Origin: Pseudovibrio sp. Ad37
Lineage (GTDB): Bacteria > Pseudomonadota > Alphaproteobacteria > Rhizobiales > Stappiaceae
Reading direction: 5' to 3'
DNA: 64,000 nt
Assembly: GCF_001623075.1 (NCBI RefSeq)
Contig: NZ_LMCF01000096.1
Location: forward strand, 62,001-126,000
The notes under the pieces are model-generated. The model ran no database searches, was not told where the DNA came from, and was given only the letters and a program-made list of their open reading frames with translations. Below, piece after piece: positions 1-8,641 of this stretch (position 1 is the first letter of the stretch; each line of letters begins with the position of its first letter). The translations under genes were made by a program, and so were the position numbers.

Positions 1-169
1 TTCCTTCCAGCCAATGAACATCAACTTCGGCCTTCTGCCTCCACTGGACGAAATGCCGAAGCATCCGGAAGGCAAGCGCCTGCGCGGCAAAGAAAAGACC
101 CGCCTTAAAAAGCAGGTTATGGCCAAGCGGGGTCTGGATGACTTTAAAGCATGGGTCGCGAACGTCTAA
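1..169 (+). CDS. trmFO: TrmFO, folate-dependent tRNA (uracil-5-)-methyltransferase, C-terminal fragment
   Basis: Only the last 55 codons are inside the window; the frame enters at base 2 and stops with TAA at 167-169. The visible piece contains [11 protein letters not shown] followed by a basic tail, which matches the C-terminus of the FAD/folate enzyme that makes the T-loop 5-methyluridine at tRNA position 54. No catalytic region is visible, so the call rests on this C-terminal signature and on gene order: trmFO commonly lies near the SecDF/squalene-synthase-like genes in alphaproteobacteria. A hairpin terminator follows directly and separates it from the convergent gene. Confidence 0.75.
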   Translation, partial: SFQPMNINFGLLPPLDEMPKHPEGKRLRGKEKTRLKKQVMAKRGLDDFKAWVANV

Positions 170-198
170 CGCGCACGCAACATGCTATTAGAGACAGG

Positions 199-226
199 AA
201 AGGCCGGAAACTCCGGCCTTTTTTCT
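199..226. terminator. Intrinsic terminator between convergent genes
   Basis: The stem AAGGCCGGA/TCCGGCCTT with a short loop is followed by a T-rich run (TTTTTTCTATTT) on the plus strand. It lies about 30 bases after the trmFO stop and overlaps the end of the minus-strand gene, so it most likely ends trmFO transcription. Confidence 0.8.
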
Positions 227-1085
227 ATTTCCGCGAGAGTTTGGTAAGGCGGCGAGATGTCCGCCACATATGCCAGACACGGCGCATATGCGGCGCCCCA
301 CCGCAAACCTGCAGCGGCTCAAAGCTGTCTTTATCTGCCTCGTTGAAAAACAACTCCACCTGAAACACAGGCAAGAACGCTGGCAGCACAGACGGATCAA
401 TCCCTTCCAACGCACTCTCACAATCATCGAGGTGCTTTTTACTCAGCTCTATCATCTCTTCAAAAGCCGCCCAGAGCGCGTCATTTGAGCGATTTCCCTG
501 CAAGGTATTGGCCTCCACACCATGCCGTTCCATCACATCTTTTGGAAGGAACTGCTGATGCCGCGAAGCCTGCCACGCCAGGGTCTGCATAAGGCCAGAC
601 ATCGCATACGCCACACCACCATGCCCACATGCGTCAGAAACCTGACGATCTGCTGGTTCCCCACTCAGGATCATCGAGGCAAGCAGAACGACTGTAGAGT
701 TAGTCTCCCCGCAATACCCTTCCAGATCATTGATGGTCGGCATCGGATCAGAATAAAGATCAAATCGGCGCGCAGAAATCAGGTTAAGGAACGGCTCTCT
801 TGGCAGTTTATGATGTTCAATGGTCTCAATGATCGCCTGCGCAACCGGGTTGTGCATCACATCGCCATGATCAGTTCCACTCAGCGCATCATGCCACCAT
901 TGCAGGCGAATTTCTCCGGGCATCGGCTCATTCACCAGCTCGCGGATACGCGCAATCTCACAGGCAAAGGCGTAAAGGGCAATCAAACTCGGACGCGCAA
1001 TGATCGGAGCATACAATGTGCTCAGGTAACGCTCGTAGGAGAAGCGTTTTACGAAATCATTACAGTGGTCATAGGCCTGGCTCAT
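225..1085 (-). CDS. Squalene/phytoene synthase-like protein (NDUFAF6-like)
   Basis: This 286-residue protein has the all-helical isoprenoid synthase fold family signature: a conserved IRLQWWHDAL stretch near residue 60 and a helix with LEGYCGETNSTVV near residue 125. In true squalene or phytoene synthases these two regions carry Asp-rich (DxxxD) metal-binding motifs. Here they read YAFACEIARIRE and YCGETNS, so the usual Asp pairs are missing. Loss of these motifs is a feature of the NDUFAF6 branch, a mitochondrial complex I assembly factor. The adjacent DUF498/NDUFAF3-like gene supports that assignment. I infer a role in respiratory complex biogenesis rather than terpenoid synthesis. The reading frame and family are clear; the function is inferred. 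Confidence 0.75.
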   Translation of the reverse strand: MSQAYDHCNDFVKRFSYERYLSTLYAPIIARPSLIALYAFACEIARIRELVNEPMPGEIRLQWWHDALSGTDHGDVMHNPVAQAIIETIEHHKLPREPFLNLISARRFDLYSDPMPTINDLEGYCGETNSTVVLLASMILSGEPADRQVSDACGHGGVAYAMSGLMQTLAWQASRHQQFLPKDVMERHGVEANTLQGNRSNDALWAAFEEMIELSKKHLDDCESALEGIDPSVLPAFLPVFQVELFFNEADKDSFEPLQVCGGAPHMRRVWHMWRTSRRLTKLSRK

Positions 1086-1105
1086 AGCTGGGTTCCGCGC
1101 TTCTT

Positions 1106-1510
1106 TTAAACGTCTTCAACTGCAATAAACACGGCTGCTACAGCTCGGTCTTCACCAAGAAGCACATTGTATGTGCGCACAGCAGCACCAGTGGACATGC
1201 TATCGACCATGATGCCCTTCTCACGAAACGGCCCCTTACGAGACTCTGGAAATGGCTTCAGCTCGTCACCAGCACCAATCAGCAACACTTCAATATCATC
1301 AGATTCTGCAAGGATTTGCGCCAATGCCTCGTCCGTAACTTCGTCAAAGCTGGTAGGTGCCCAACCATAAACACCAGATGGCACACACATCAGCGATCCA
1401 CGATGAGACATATCCGCAAATCGAAACCCGCCGTTTCCGTAGGCATCGATCTGAACCATGCTTGGATAATGCGCATCCCGCACTTCCAAAGGCTCTCCAC
1501 GTTTTCCCAT
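1106..1510 (-). CDS. Mth938-like (DUF498) protein, NDUFAF3-like
   Basis: This 134-residue protein belongs to the Mth938/DUF498 family, whose mitochondrial member is the complex I assembly factor NDUFAF3. Family marks are an N-terminal strand region with GNGGFRFADMSHRGSL, the segment VLLIGAGDELKPFPE and the MSTGAAVRTYNVLLGEDRAVAAVFI strand-helix end. The start is the ATG at 1510, because GGAGGA lies five bases upstream; a longer in-frame opening reaches 1591 but lacks a ribosome site. It lies downstream of secF across a terminator-like hairpin and is followed 20 bases later by the NDUFAF6-like gene. Confidence 0.85.
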   Translation of the reverse strand: MGKRGEPLEVRDAHYPSMVQIDAYGNGGFRFADMSHRGSLMCVPSGVYGWAPTSFDEVTDEALAQILAESDDIEVLLIGAGDELKPFPESRKGPFREKGIMVDSMSTGAAVRTYNVLLGEDRAVAAVFIAVEDV

Positions 1511-1592
1511 AGTGTCCTCCAATGGCTGTTTTCGCCCAGTATACCCGCAAATTGATAGCCTCTGTTTAATTACACGCGAAAGAATGTCCAAT

Positions 1593-1634
1593 AGAAAATG
1601 GGGCTGACCACAACTGTGGCCAGCCCCATTTAAA
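1593..1634 (-). terminator. Terminator or attenuator downstream of secF
   Basis: Read on the minus strand, the stem AAATGGGGCTG/CAGCCCCATTT is followed by TTTCTATT. It lies between the secF stop and the DUF498 gene, so it probably ends or reduces transcription coming from yajC-secDF. Confidence 0.8.
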
Positions 1635-1654
1635 ATCTAAGCAGTTTCTGCTGG

Positions 1655-2596
1655 TTAAGCCGATTTTGCAGGAGATGTTTCGTCGTCTTTCTTATCAAAC
1701 ACGCTGGTGCGAAGCTTCATGAGCATCAGCAGCGGAGAGGCAAGGAAGATAGAAGAGTAAGTCCCGATCACGATACCGAAGATCATTGCCAACACGAATG
1801 ACTGGATCACTTCACCGCCCAGGAAGTACAACGCAAACAGCGCCAGCAAAGTGGTCACGGATGTCATTGTTGTACGGGACAGGGTCTCGTTGATGGACTT
1901 ATCAAGCAGCTCTTCCAGAGAAAGACGCTTGTAACGACGCAGGTTCTCACGAATACGGTCATAAACAACCACCGTATCGTTAAGTGAATAACCGATAATC
2001 GTCAGCACCGCCGCAATACTGGACAGCGTAAAGTCCAGCTGCAACACCGCAAACAATCCAACTGTCAGCAGGATATCATTGAAGGTGGTGATAATCGCGC
2101 CAACTGCGAACTGCCATTCAAAGCGGAACCAGATGTAAAACATGATCATCAGCAAGGCAGACCCGACCGCCAGCGTTCCTGCATAAGCAAGCTCGCCGGA
2201 AACACGAGGTCCAACTACTTCAGTTCTGCGGAATTCGTATCCATCGGTAAAGGCACCACGGACACTCTCAACCACATCCTGCTGCGCACTTTCGCCTTCG
2301 CCCTGAGATTCAATGCGGATCAGAACTTCGGTAGGACTACCGAATTCCTGCACCTGCACATCACCCAGATCAAGACCACCAAGTGTCCGGCGAATTTCAG
2401 AAAGGTTCGCAGGACCGCTTGTGGACTGCAGCTCAATCAGTGTTCCGCCCTTAAAATCGATGCCGTAGTTCAGGCCGATTGCTAGGAACAGTACAACGGA
2501 AAGAACTGCCGTAATTCCAGAAAACGGAAAACTCAAAACCCGCCAATGCATAAAGCGGAAATTGGTCTGCTCCGGAACAAGTCTAAGAAGTTTCAT
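1655..2596 (-). CDS. secF: Protein translocase subunit SecF
   Basis: This 313-residue inner-membrane protein of the RND superfamily works with SecD to pull secreted proteins out of the SecYEG channel using the proton gradient. The first membrane helix is at residues 18-38, followed by the family signature GIDFKGGTLIEL, a periplasmic domain, and five more helices from about residue 140 to 290. The conserved IIGYSLNDTVVVYDRIREN segment is intact. It follows secD after 16 bases, and the order yajC-secD-secF is the standard operon. Length is normal and the domains are complete. Confidence 0.97.
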   Translation of the reverse strand: MKLLRLVPEQTNFRFMHWRVLSFPFSGITAVLSVVLFLAIGLNYGIDFKGGTLIELQSTSGPANLSEIRRTLGGLDLGDVQVQEFGSPTEVLIRIESQGEGESAQQDVVESVRGAFTDGYEFRRTEVVGPRVSGELAYAGTLAVGSALLMIMFYIWFRFEWQFAVGAIITTFNDILLTVGLFAVLQLDFTLSSIAAVLTIIGYSLNDTVVVYDRIRENLRRYKRLSLEELLDKSINETLSRTTMTSVTTLLALFALYFLGGEVIQSFVLAMIFGIVIGTYSSIFLASPLLMLMKLRTSVFDKKDDETSPAKSA

Positions 2597-2612
2597 AGGG
2601 TCATGCTCCGAG

Positions 2613-4217
2613 TTAGATTGGCAGTTTGGATGGACGCTTACGCTTCACCCATACAGAGATGAGGAAACGAGAGATAGTAAACGCAGAGAACACTGTGGTG
2701 AAGATACCGATCATCAGCGTTACCGCGAACCCTTTAACAGGACCGGAACCGATGAAGAACAGGATCACAGCCACAATCAGCGTTGTGATGTTTGCATCCA
2801 AAATGGTGCCAAGTGCACGGCTAAAGCCCGCATCAATCGAACCAATAGCAGAACGACCTGCGCGTGCCTCTTCACGAATGCGCTCATAAATCAGCACGTT
2901 GGCATCAACCGCCATACCAATTGTCAAAACGACACCCGCAATACCCGGCAGGGTCAGCGTTGCCTGAAGCGTGGTGAGCACACCAAAGATCAGGAAAACG
3001 TTGGAAGCAAGGGCAAGGTTCGCGATGATACCGAACTGGCCATAAGCCGCCAGCATGAAGATCACGACCGCTGCTGCTGCAACGATGGAAGCAACCTTAC
3101 CGCTATCAATGGAATCCTGACCAAGGCCCGGACCAACAGAACGCTCTTCAACCACATCCAGACGCGCAGGAAGCGCACCAGCACGCAGCAGAACAGCAAG
3201 ATCATTTGCACCATCAACAGTGAAGCTACCGGAGATCTGACCGGAACCGCCTGTGATTGGCTGACGGATAACCGGAGCGGTGATCACTTCGTCATCCAGC
3301 ACAATCGCGAATGGACGACCAACATTTGCGCGGGTCACATCCGCAAAGACGCGGGCACCGGCAGTGTTGAAGCGGAAGTTCACAACAGGCTCGTTTGTCT
3401 GCTGGTCAAACGCAACAGAAGCATCCTGCAGCTCTTCACCCGTCAGCAACGGGTTTTCATCCAGCAGGTATGGCTGGCCATCAGAACCCTCAACAACCAT
3501 CGTGCCTGCTGGCGGACGGCCTTGAAGTGCCTGTGACGCGCTCATTTCCTGACTGACAAGATGGAACGTCAGCTGCGCAGTCGCACCAATAATGTCCTTC
3601 AGGCGCTGAGGGTTGGATTCACCCGGCGCTTCAACAAGGATACGGTCAGTGCCCTGACGCTGAATGGAAGGCTCAGTCGTGCCGAGTTCATCAACACGGC
3701 GACGGATAACTTCAATGGACTGCCTCACAACGGAAGCAAGGCGCATGTCCAGACCTTCTTCAGAGAAAGCCATGCGGAACAGGCCGTCACCTTGAGGTTC
3801 AAGAACAAATTCGTTAACCGCTGCACCACCGAAAACGCCGGAGTTAAGCGGGTTTACCAGTTCTACAAGGCGCTGTTCAGCCTCATCGAAGCGTGCATTA
3901 TCACGAATACGAACCTGAACGCCGTCTCCCTGAATACCCAGACCGGTGTAGCCGATACGTGGGTTCTCGCGCAGGGCCCGGCGGATATTTCCAACCAGCT
4001 GACGGAACTGTTTTTCTTTGTAATCTTCCTTATCAACCTCATAGAGCAGATAAGCACCGCCCTGAAGGTCAAGACCGAGAACAATCTGGCGCTTAGGCAT
4101 AAAATCCGGCCAGGATTGAACGGTACTTGCCGGGAAGAAGTTCGGCAATGTTGTAAAGATACCGCCCAGCACCACGACGATAATCAGGGCGATTTTCCAA
4201 CGCGCGAAATGAAGCAT
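2613..4217 (-). CDS. secD: Protein translocase subunit SecD
   Basis: This 534-residue partner of SecF has an N-terminal membrane helix (residues 8-25), a GLDLQGGAYLLYEVD signature, a large periplasmic part with the VIRRRVDELGTTEPSIQRQG motif, and a C-terminal five-helix membrane domain containing GMAVDANVLIYERIREEARAG. It assists late translocation through SecYEG and membrane-protein release. It is the middle gene of yajC-secD-secF; the gap to yajC is about 95 bases and shows no obvious terminator. Confidence 0.97.
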   Translation of the reverse strand: MLHFARWKIALIIVVVLGGIFTTLPNFFPASTVQSWPDFMPKRQIVLGLDLQGGAYLLYEVDKEDYKEKQFRQLVGNIRRALRENPRIGYTGLGIQGDGVQVRIRDNARFDEAEQRLVELVNPLNSGVFGGAAVNEFVLEPQGDGLFRMAFSEEGLDMRLASVVRQSIEVIRRRVDELGTTEPSIQRQGTDRILVEAPGESNPQRLKDIIGATAQLTFHLVSQEMSASQALQGRPPAGTMVVEGSDGQPYLLDENPLLTGEELQDASVAFDQQTNEPVVNFRFNTAGARVFADVTRANVGRPFAIVLDDEVITAPVIRQPITGGSGQISGSFTVDGANDLAVLLRAGALPARLDVVEERSVGPGLGQDSIDSGKVASIVAAAAVVIFMLAAYGQFGIIANLALASNVFLIFGVLTTLQATLTLPGIAGVVLTIGMAVDANVLIYERIREEARAGRSAIGSIDAGFSRALGTILDANITTLIVAVILFFIGSGPVKGFAVTLMIGIFTTVFSAFTISRFLISVWVKRKRPSKLPI

Positions 4218-4312
4218 GAGTATATGCCCGGTCCTAGAATAGGCAGACCGCTCTCACTGCGGCGATTGCCGAAACAGGAAAGCGGTCTGAAACTACAGGT
4301 ATCAAGGCGCGA

Positions 4313-4642
4313 TTATTCGCCGTCCTTAACAGGTTCACCTTTGGAGCGAACTTCCTGGATCATGGCACGAGCAATACGCACACGCGTACCTTCAGCAATG
4401 TCCACCTGCAGTTCAGCATCATCAACGATCTTAGCAACTTTACCAATCAGACCACCAGAGGTCACAACGGTGTCGCCGCGACGCAGATTGCTCACCATTT
4501 CCTGATGAGATTTCATTTTCTGGCGCTGAGGGCGAATGATCAGGAACCACATGATCACGAAGATCAGGACGAACGGCACAATAGACATTACAACGTCTGG
4601 CACGCCGCCTGCGGCCTGTGCATAGGCAGGGGTAATAAACAT
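4313..4642 (-). CDS. yajC: Preprotein translocase subunit YajC
   Basis: This 109-residue protein has one membrane helix (around residues 18-38, ending in the typical FLIIRPQRQKMKSHQEM) followed by a small cytoplasmic domain with LRRGDTVVTSGGLIGKV. YajC associates with SecDF in the inner membrane. It is the first gene of yajC-secD-secF, with ATG at 4642 and GGAGAA upstream. Length and motif are typical. Confidence 0.95.
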   Translation of the reverse strand: MFITPAYAQAAGGVPDVVMSIVPFVLIFVIMWFLIIRPQRQKMKSHQEMVSNLRRGDTVVTSGGLIGKVAKIVDDAELQVDIAEGTRVRIARAMIQEVRSKGEPVKDGE

Positions 4643-4957
4643 TAGTTTCTCCTTACCACAAATTCCCGAGGAACCTGATGGCGATCATTAAACAATTGGC
4701 GAGGTACCCCCCCCCAAAATTGACCTTGGCCCGAAAGAACAAGGATTTTGCGCTGGACTATACAGTCCACTCCAACCTTTTCAAGGCATTGACATGCTAA
4801 CTGGGACTTTCCCCAAGAGTATTGGACATGATACAGCTGTAAATAGGGATACTTGGCCGCAGATCAAATAGCAGAACCGCCGCTGAGACAATTTTTCACC
4901 TAGTGCATTATGCGTAAAGCCTATGCCAGCGCACCTGAGTTAATCACGTAGATACAC
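4643..4957. other. Divergent intergenic region with a nine-C run
   Basis: These 315 bases separate divergent yajC and the DUF815 ATPase gene, so both promoters should be here. There is an uninterrupted run of nine C at 4707-4715, about 65 bases upstream of the yajC start codon. No RNA gene, riboswitch or convincing -35/-10 pair was found. Confidence 0.5.
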
Positions 4958-5851
4958 ATGACAACTAAAGAAAATACCTCTGAAGTCGCCCTTCTTACAT
5001 CCAAGCTGGACGAGATTGTCGCCCTGTTGGCCAGCTCCCTTCCCAAGCCTCCGGTTACTGTCAATTTCGACGAAGCCGATGCCTTTGTATTCCACCCTTC
5101 CCCGTTTGAGCTTGCACCTGTACCCAAAGTCAATCGGGTTGATATTAGCCTGCTCAAAGGCGTCGATCACTCCAAGAAAATGCTGATGGAGAATACAAAT
5201 AGGTTCGCAGAAGGTTTTCCGGCCAATAACGTGCTGTTGTGGGGCGCCAGAGGTATGGGCAAGTCGTCTTTGGTGAAATCTGCTCATGCAGCGATCAATG
5301 CAGCACACACAGGCTCTTCAGACATCCGCAAGCTTGTTCTCATCGAGATTCACCGCGAAGACATCGAAGCCCTCCCCGCGCTGATGAACGAGCTGCGCGG
5401 CAAGCCTTACAACTTCATCATCTTTTGCGATGACCTCTCCTTTGATAGCGACGACACCAGCTACAAGAGCCTGAAAGCGGCCCTGGACGGCGGCATTGAA
5501 GGTCGACCAGTGAATGTCCTGTTTTACGCCACATCCAACCGCAGGCACCTTCTGCCGCGCGATATGATGGAGAACGAGCGGTCAACCGCCATCCATGCAA
5601 GCGAAGCGGTGGAAGAAAAGGTTTCACTTTCTGATCGATTCGGCCTTTGGATCGGCTTCCACAAATGCTCTCAGGATGAGTATCTGGATATGATCTACGG
5701 CTACACAGAGCATTTTGGCTTAAAGATCGAGCAGGAGCAGCTCCGCGCACAGGCGCTGGAATGGTCTACCACACGCGGGGCCCGCTCTGGTCGTGTCGCA
5801 TGGCAATTTATTCAGGATCTGGCAGGCCGCCTCAGCCAAACGCTGTCCTGA
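4958..5851 (+). CDS. DUF815-family AAA-type ATPase
   Basis: This 297-residue P-loop ATPase has Walker A GARGMGKSS at about residues 95-103, a Walker B-like IIFCDDLSFD near 155, a sensor-1 segment VNVLFYATSNRRHLLPRDM near 190, and a downstream helical lid. This arrangement defines the DUF815 family, whose biological role is not established. The N-terminal 80 residues are family-specific. It stands alone on the plus strand between yajC and an NlpD-like lipoprotein gene, and a strong hairpin follows it. The ATG at 4958 has only a weak ribosome site. Family assignment is firm; function is unknown. Confidence 0.88.
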   Translation: MTTKENTSEVALLTSKLDEIVALLASSLPKPPVTVNFDEADAFVFHPSPFELAPVPKVNRVDISLLKGVDHSKKMLMENTNRFAEGFPANNVLLWGARGMGKSSLVKSAHAAINAAHTGSSDIRKLVLIEIHREDIEALPALMNELRGKPYNFIIFCDDLSFDSDDTSYKSLKAALDGGIEGRPVNVLFYATSNRRHLLPRDMMENERSTAIHASEAVEEKVSLSDRFGLWIGFHKCSQDEYLDMIYGYTEHFGLKIEQEQLRAQALEWSTTRGARSGRVAWQFIQDLAGRLSQTLS

Positions 5852-5867
5852 CAAACAAACACGCTTA

Positions 5868-5912
5868 TAAAAAAGCACGCCGCGTGAAGGTCATCAACGC
5901 GGCGTGCTTTAC
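5868..5912. terminator. Bidirectional intrinsic terminator
   Basis: A 14-base perfect stem, AAAGCACGCCGCGT/ACGCGGCGTGCTTT, lies between the convergent DUF815 and lipoprotein genes. On the minus strand it is followed by TTTTTTAT, so it is a good terminator for the lipoprotein gene and probably also acts for the plus-strand gene. Confidence 0.9.
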
Positions 5913-5950
5913 CTATGAAAAGAGTTCCAAGAAGAACCCTCCCCCTTTTA

Positions 5951-7699
5951 TTAGGAACGCGGTAGATGGCTCATAGGATCTACCGGCTTGTTATCCTTAC
6001 GCAGCTCAAAATGCAGCTGAGGTTGTGTCACAGACCCCGTCGCGCCAGCCATGGCAATAGTCTGACCACGACGTACGGCATCACCACGGCGCACCTTCAG
6101 CTCTTTGTTGTGCGCATAAGCTGAAACCCAGCCATTATCATGGCGGATTAGTACCAGGTTTCCAAAGCCTTTCAGCTCGTTACCGGCGTAAACGATGGTT
6201 CCGTCTTCCGCAGCTTTAATATCTGTCCCTGATGGAACAGCCAGATTAATGCCGTCGTTTTTAGACCCACCCGGCTTAACGCCAAAGTCAGAGATAATCC
6301 GCCCACGCACCGGCCAGCGGAACGTCGCTTCATCTGCCACAGCAACCTTTGGAGCCTTCGCTGTCGCAACAGGTTGCACAGGCGCTGGCTTGGAAACTTC
6401 AGCTGGCTGCAAACGGACAACATCCGTCTCAGATTCAGAGATAATCGGAACAATCGGTTTTTGCGGCTTCTCTACACTCGCAGTGTGAACTGGGGCCGGT
6501 GCAAGAGAGTTGGCTAACGTTCGCTGTGTCGCAACCGGAGCGGTCACTCGTTGCGGGCTCAACCCTGCCAAAGCAATTCTCTTTGGCTTCGGCACGGCTC
6601 GTGTCGCTGTGACACTGGCAACCGATGCTGGGCGCTGTGCAACAGAAGCCCTAGGCTTGCTCTTTGGCACAGCTGAAACGCGCAAAGGAGCAACGCTGCG
6701 CGCTGCCTGCCCTGTTACAGGTACACCGTAAGATGGCTGAGCAGTCGCAGACTGCGGAGCAACAATCGGCGTCAAAGACTGACTGCGATAGGTCGTTGGC
6801 TGTTGCTGCGCGCGATAGACCTGAGAAGGTGCAGGCTGCTGAATTGGCTGAAGCGAAGACGCAGGCACAGCTGCTGCTGGTGCACGCCTTTGCACCGGAT
6901 AAGCTGCTGGAGGCGCATCACTGTAAACAGGGCGCGATCGTTCTCCCACATTACCCGGAGGAAGCAACGCAGCCGCAATCTTGGTCGCAAACACGTCACG
7001 AGACTGCCTGGAAGCAGAACCATTGGCATTCAAAGGCGCAACATACTGCGAAGGAATGGAGGCCGTCGTCTGAGGCTGCCGGCCATTGGACGGCAACACA
7101 CGAGCGCTGGCTTTCGGTAAACGGTTCGGTTTACGAACCATCTTCACCGGAATAACAACGGAATCACCTGGCTGCAGCGCAGAACTCACTGTCACACGAT
7201 TAGCATGAAGAATTTCGTTCGCTGGTACACGGTATTGCCAGGCAAGACTATCAACATTCTCGTTGGCTTTCAGCGTGACAACGCGGCCACCAACAGCTGT
7301 CCACCCAAGCGCGCCATCATTCGGCGCTTTGGCAAGTGCTGCAGGAACCCGGGCGCTCGAGCGCGTGCGCTGGCTCACCGGAACAGGCTGTTTAGAAAAT
7401 GTCGGCTGCCATGTCTGCTGCGGATACCCGCGCGATTGCGCAGATCCGGTCACAATAGGAGCATTGCTTGATGTTGGCGCAGGCAACAAGACGCCGCGCT
7501 GAACAACAGGTTTTGTGCTTGATGATGGAAGTCCAGGCGTCACCACAACGGCAGTTCGAGCCGGAGACGTTGGTTCATCAACATATTCAGATTTGCCAAA
7601 CCGATCCACATTGCCACTACAACCAGCAAGACCTGCTGACAGCAAAAACAAGGCTACACCGCGCCGCAATCTGGCTTTCTCACGGGAATGAAACTGCAT
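5951..7699 (-). CDS. NlpD-like LysM/LytM lipoprotein, probably a catalytically inactive amidase activator
   Basis: This 582-residue protein has a lipoprotein signal with lipobox LAGC (acylated Cys27), one LysM domain at about residues 140-185, a long Pro/Ala/Gln-rich linker, and a C-terminal LytM/M23 domain over the last 120 residues. In active M23 enzymes the zinc ligands lie in HxGxD-type and HxH motifs. Here the first reads NDGINLAVP and the second PQLHFEL, so ligands are missing. The same kind of loss marks EnvC and NlpD, which activate cell-wall amidases at the septum. The order surE-pcm-nlpD matches E. coli. The ATG at 7699 is preferred to the upstream in-frame ATG at 7714 because it directly begins the signal peptide. 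Confidence 0.88.
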   Translation of the reverse strand: MQFHSREKARLRRGVALFLLSAGLAGCSGNVDRFGKSEYVDEPTSPARTAVVVTPGLPSSSTKPVVQRGVLLPAPTSSNAPIVTGSAQSRGYPQQTWQPTFSKQPVPVSQRTRSSARVPAALAKAPNDGALGWTAVGGRVVTLKANENVDSLAWQYRVPANEILHANRVTVSSALQPGDSVVIPVKMVRKPNRLPKASARVLPSNGRQPQTTASIPSQYVAPLNANGSASRQSRDVFATKIAAALLPPGNVGERSRPVYSDAPPAAYPVQRRAPAAAVPASSLQPIQQPAPSQVYRAQQQPTTYRSQSLTPIVAPQSATAQPSYGVPVTGQAARSVAPLRVSAVPKSKPRASVAQRPASVASVTATRAVPKPKRIALAGLSPQRVTAPVATQRTLANSLAPAPVHTASVEKPQKPIVPIISESETDVVRLQPAEVSKPAPVQPVATAKAPKVAVADEATFRWPVRGRIISDFGVKPGGSKNDGINLAVPSGTDIKAAEDGTIVYAGNELKGFGNLVLIRHDNGWVSAYAHNKELKVRRGDAVRRGQTIAMAGATGSVTQPQLHFELRKDNKPVDPMSHLPRS

Positions 7700-7788
7700 A
7701 TCCGCCCTACCCAATACAAATAAAAGGCTAACTGGCGTAAGTTTACTGACAACAGAGTTGATAAAGACTTAATTAAAGCCTCATTCCC

Positions 7789-8481
7789 CTACAGTTTCGC
7801 AGCTATTCCCGGTGTGAGAGAAAGATAGCGGAAGCCACCAAGGTCAGTCTCATCAAGACCGCGGCCACCTTTGTCATACTGAATCAGGCGGCAAATACCG
7901 CTTTCATGCTTGATTGGCGCCAACAAACGCCCCCCGGGCGCAAGACGGTCAAACAAGAAGCCCGGCACACGGTCCAGCGCACCATTCAAAATGATACGAT
8001 CAAACGGGCCGCCATCATCCTCTTCATCAACAGACGCCACAAGACCATCCGCATGAATCACATCTACATTGTTGATCTTGCAAGACCGAAGTCGCTCACG
8101 CGCCAGATCAGCCAGTGTCCGGTAGCGCTCCAGCGAGACGATGCGATCACAGATTTTAGAAAGAACCGCGCACTGATACCCGGACCCACTGCCAATCTCC
8201 AGCAGGGAATGATCCGGCTTCATTTGCAGAAAGTCGGCAACCTTCCCAATCAAGGATGGCTGTGTACTCATCTGCCCGCAATCAATTGGGAATGAACGAT
8301 CTTCAAAGGCCAGAAATTGCTGGCTGGCTGACAAAAATATTTTACGAGGAATAGCTTCAAGTGCGCCCAGAACCACAATATTCCGCACACCCTCAGATCG
8401 CAGCTTCATCACCCATGCCGCCTGCTTGGCAAGGTTCTCATCAAAGCGACCATCTTCATCAGCAAACAGACTGTCTTCCAT
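7789..8481 (-). CDS. pcm: Protein-L-isoaspartate O-methyltransferase
   Basis: This 230-residue SAM-dependent enzyme methylates abnormal L-isoaspartyl residues to start their repair. Motif I is LEIGSGSGYQCAVLS near residue 105, preceded by the family-typical GQMSTQPSLIGKVADFL; the product-side region PFDRIILNGALDRVP follows. GGAG lies nine bases before the ATG at 8481. It is downstream of surE, as in many proteobacteria. Length is normal. Confidence 0.93.
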   Translation of the reverse strand: MEDSLFADEDGRFDENLAKQAAWVMKLRSEGVRNIVVLGALEAIPRKIFLSASQQFLAFEDRSFPIDCGQMSTQPSLIGKVADFLQMKPDHSLLEIGSGSGYQCAVLSKICDRIVSLERYRTLADLARERLRSCKINNVDVIHADGLVASVDEEDDGGPFDRIILNGALDRVPGFLFDRLAPGGRLLAPIKHESGICRLIQYDKGGRGLDETDLGGFRYLSLTPGIAAKL

Positions 8482-8641
8482 TTTAAAACACTCCGTCTAT
8501 CTGCAGTGCAAAGCCTGCTGGCAAACCAGCAAACTCAAAAGAACGCACCTTCAAAGGTCCACCTCGGCCCTTTGAAGAATACGCACACATAACCTCAGAA
8601 CCTGACGCGAACCCGAAGGACTTCAGCAGGTTCTCATCATA

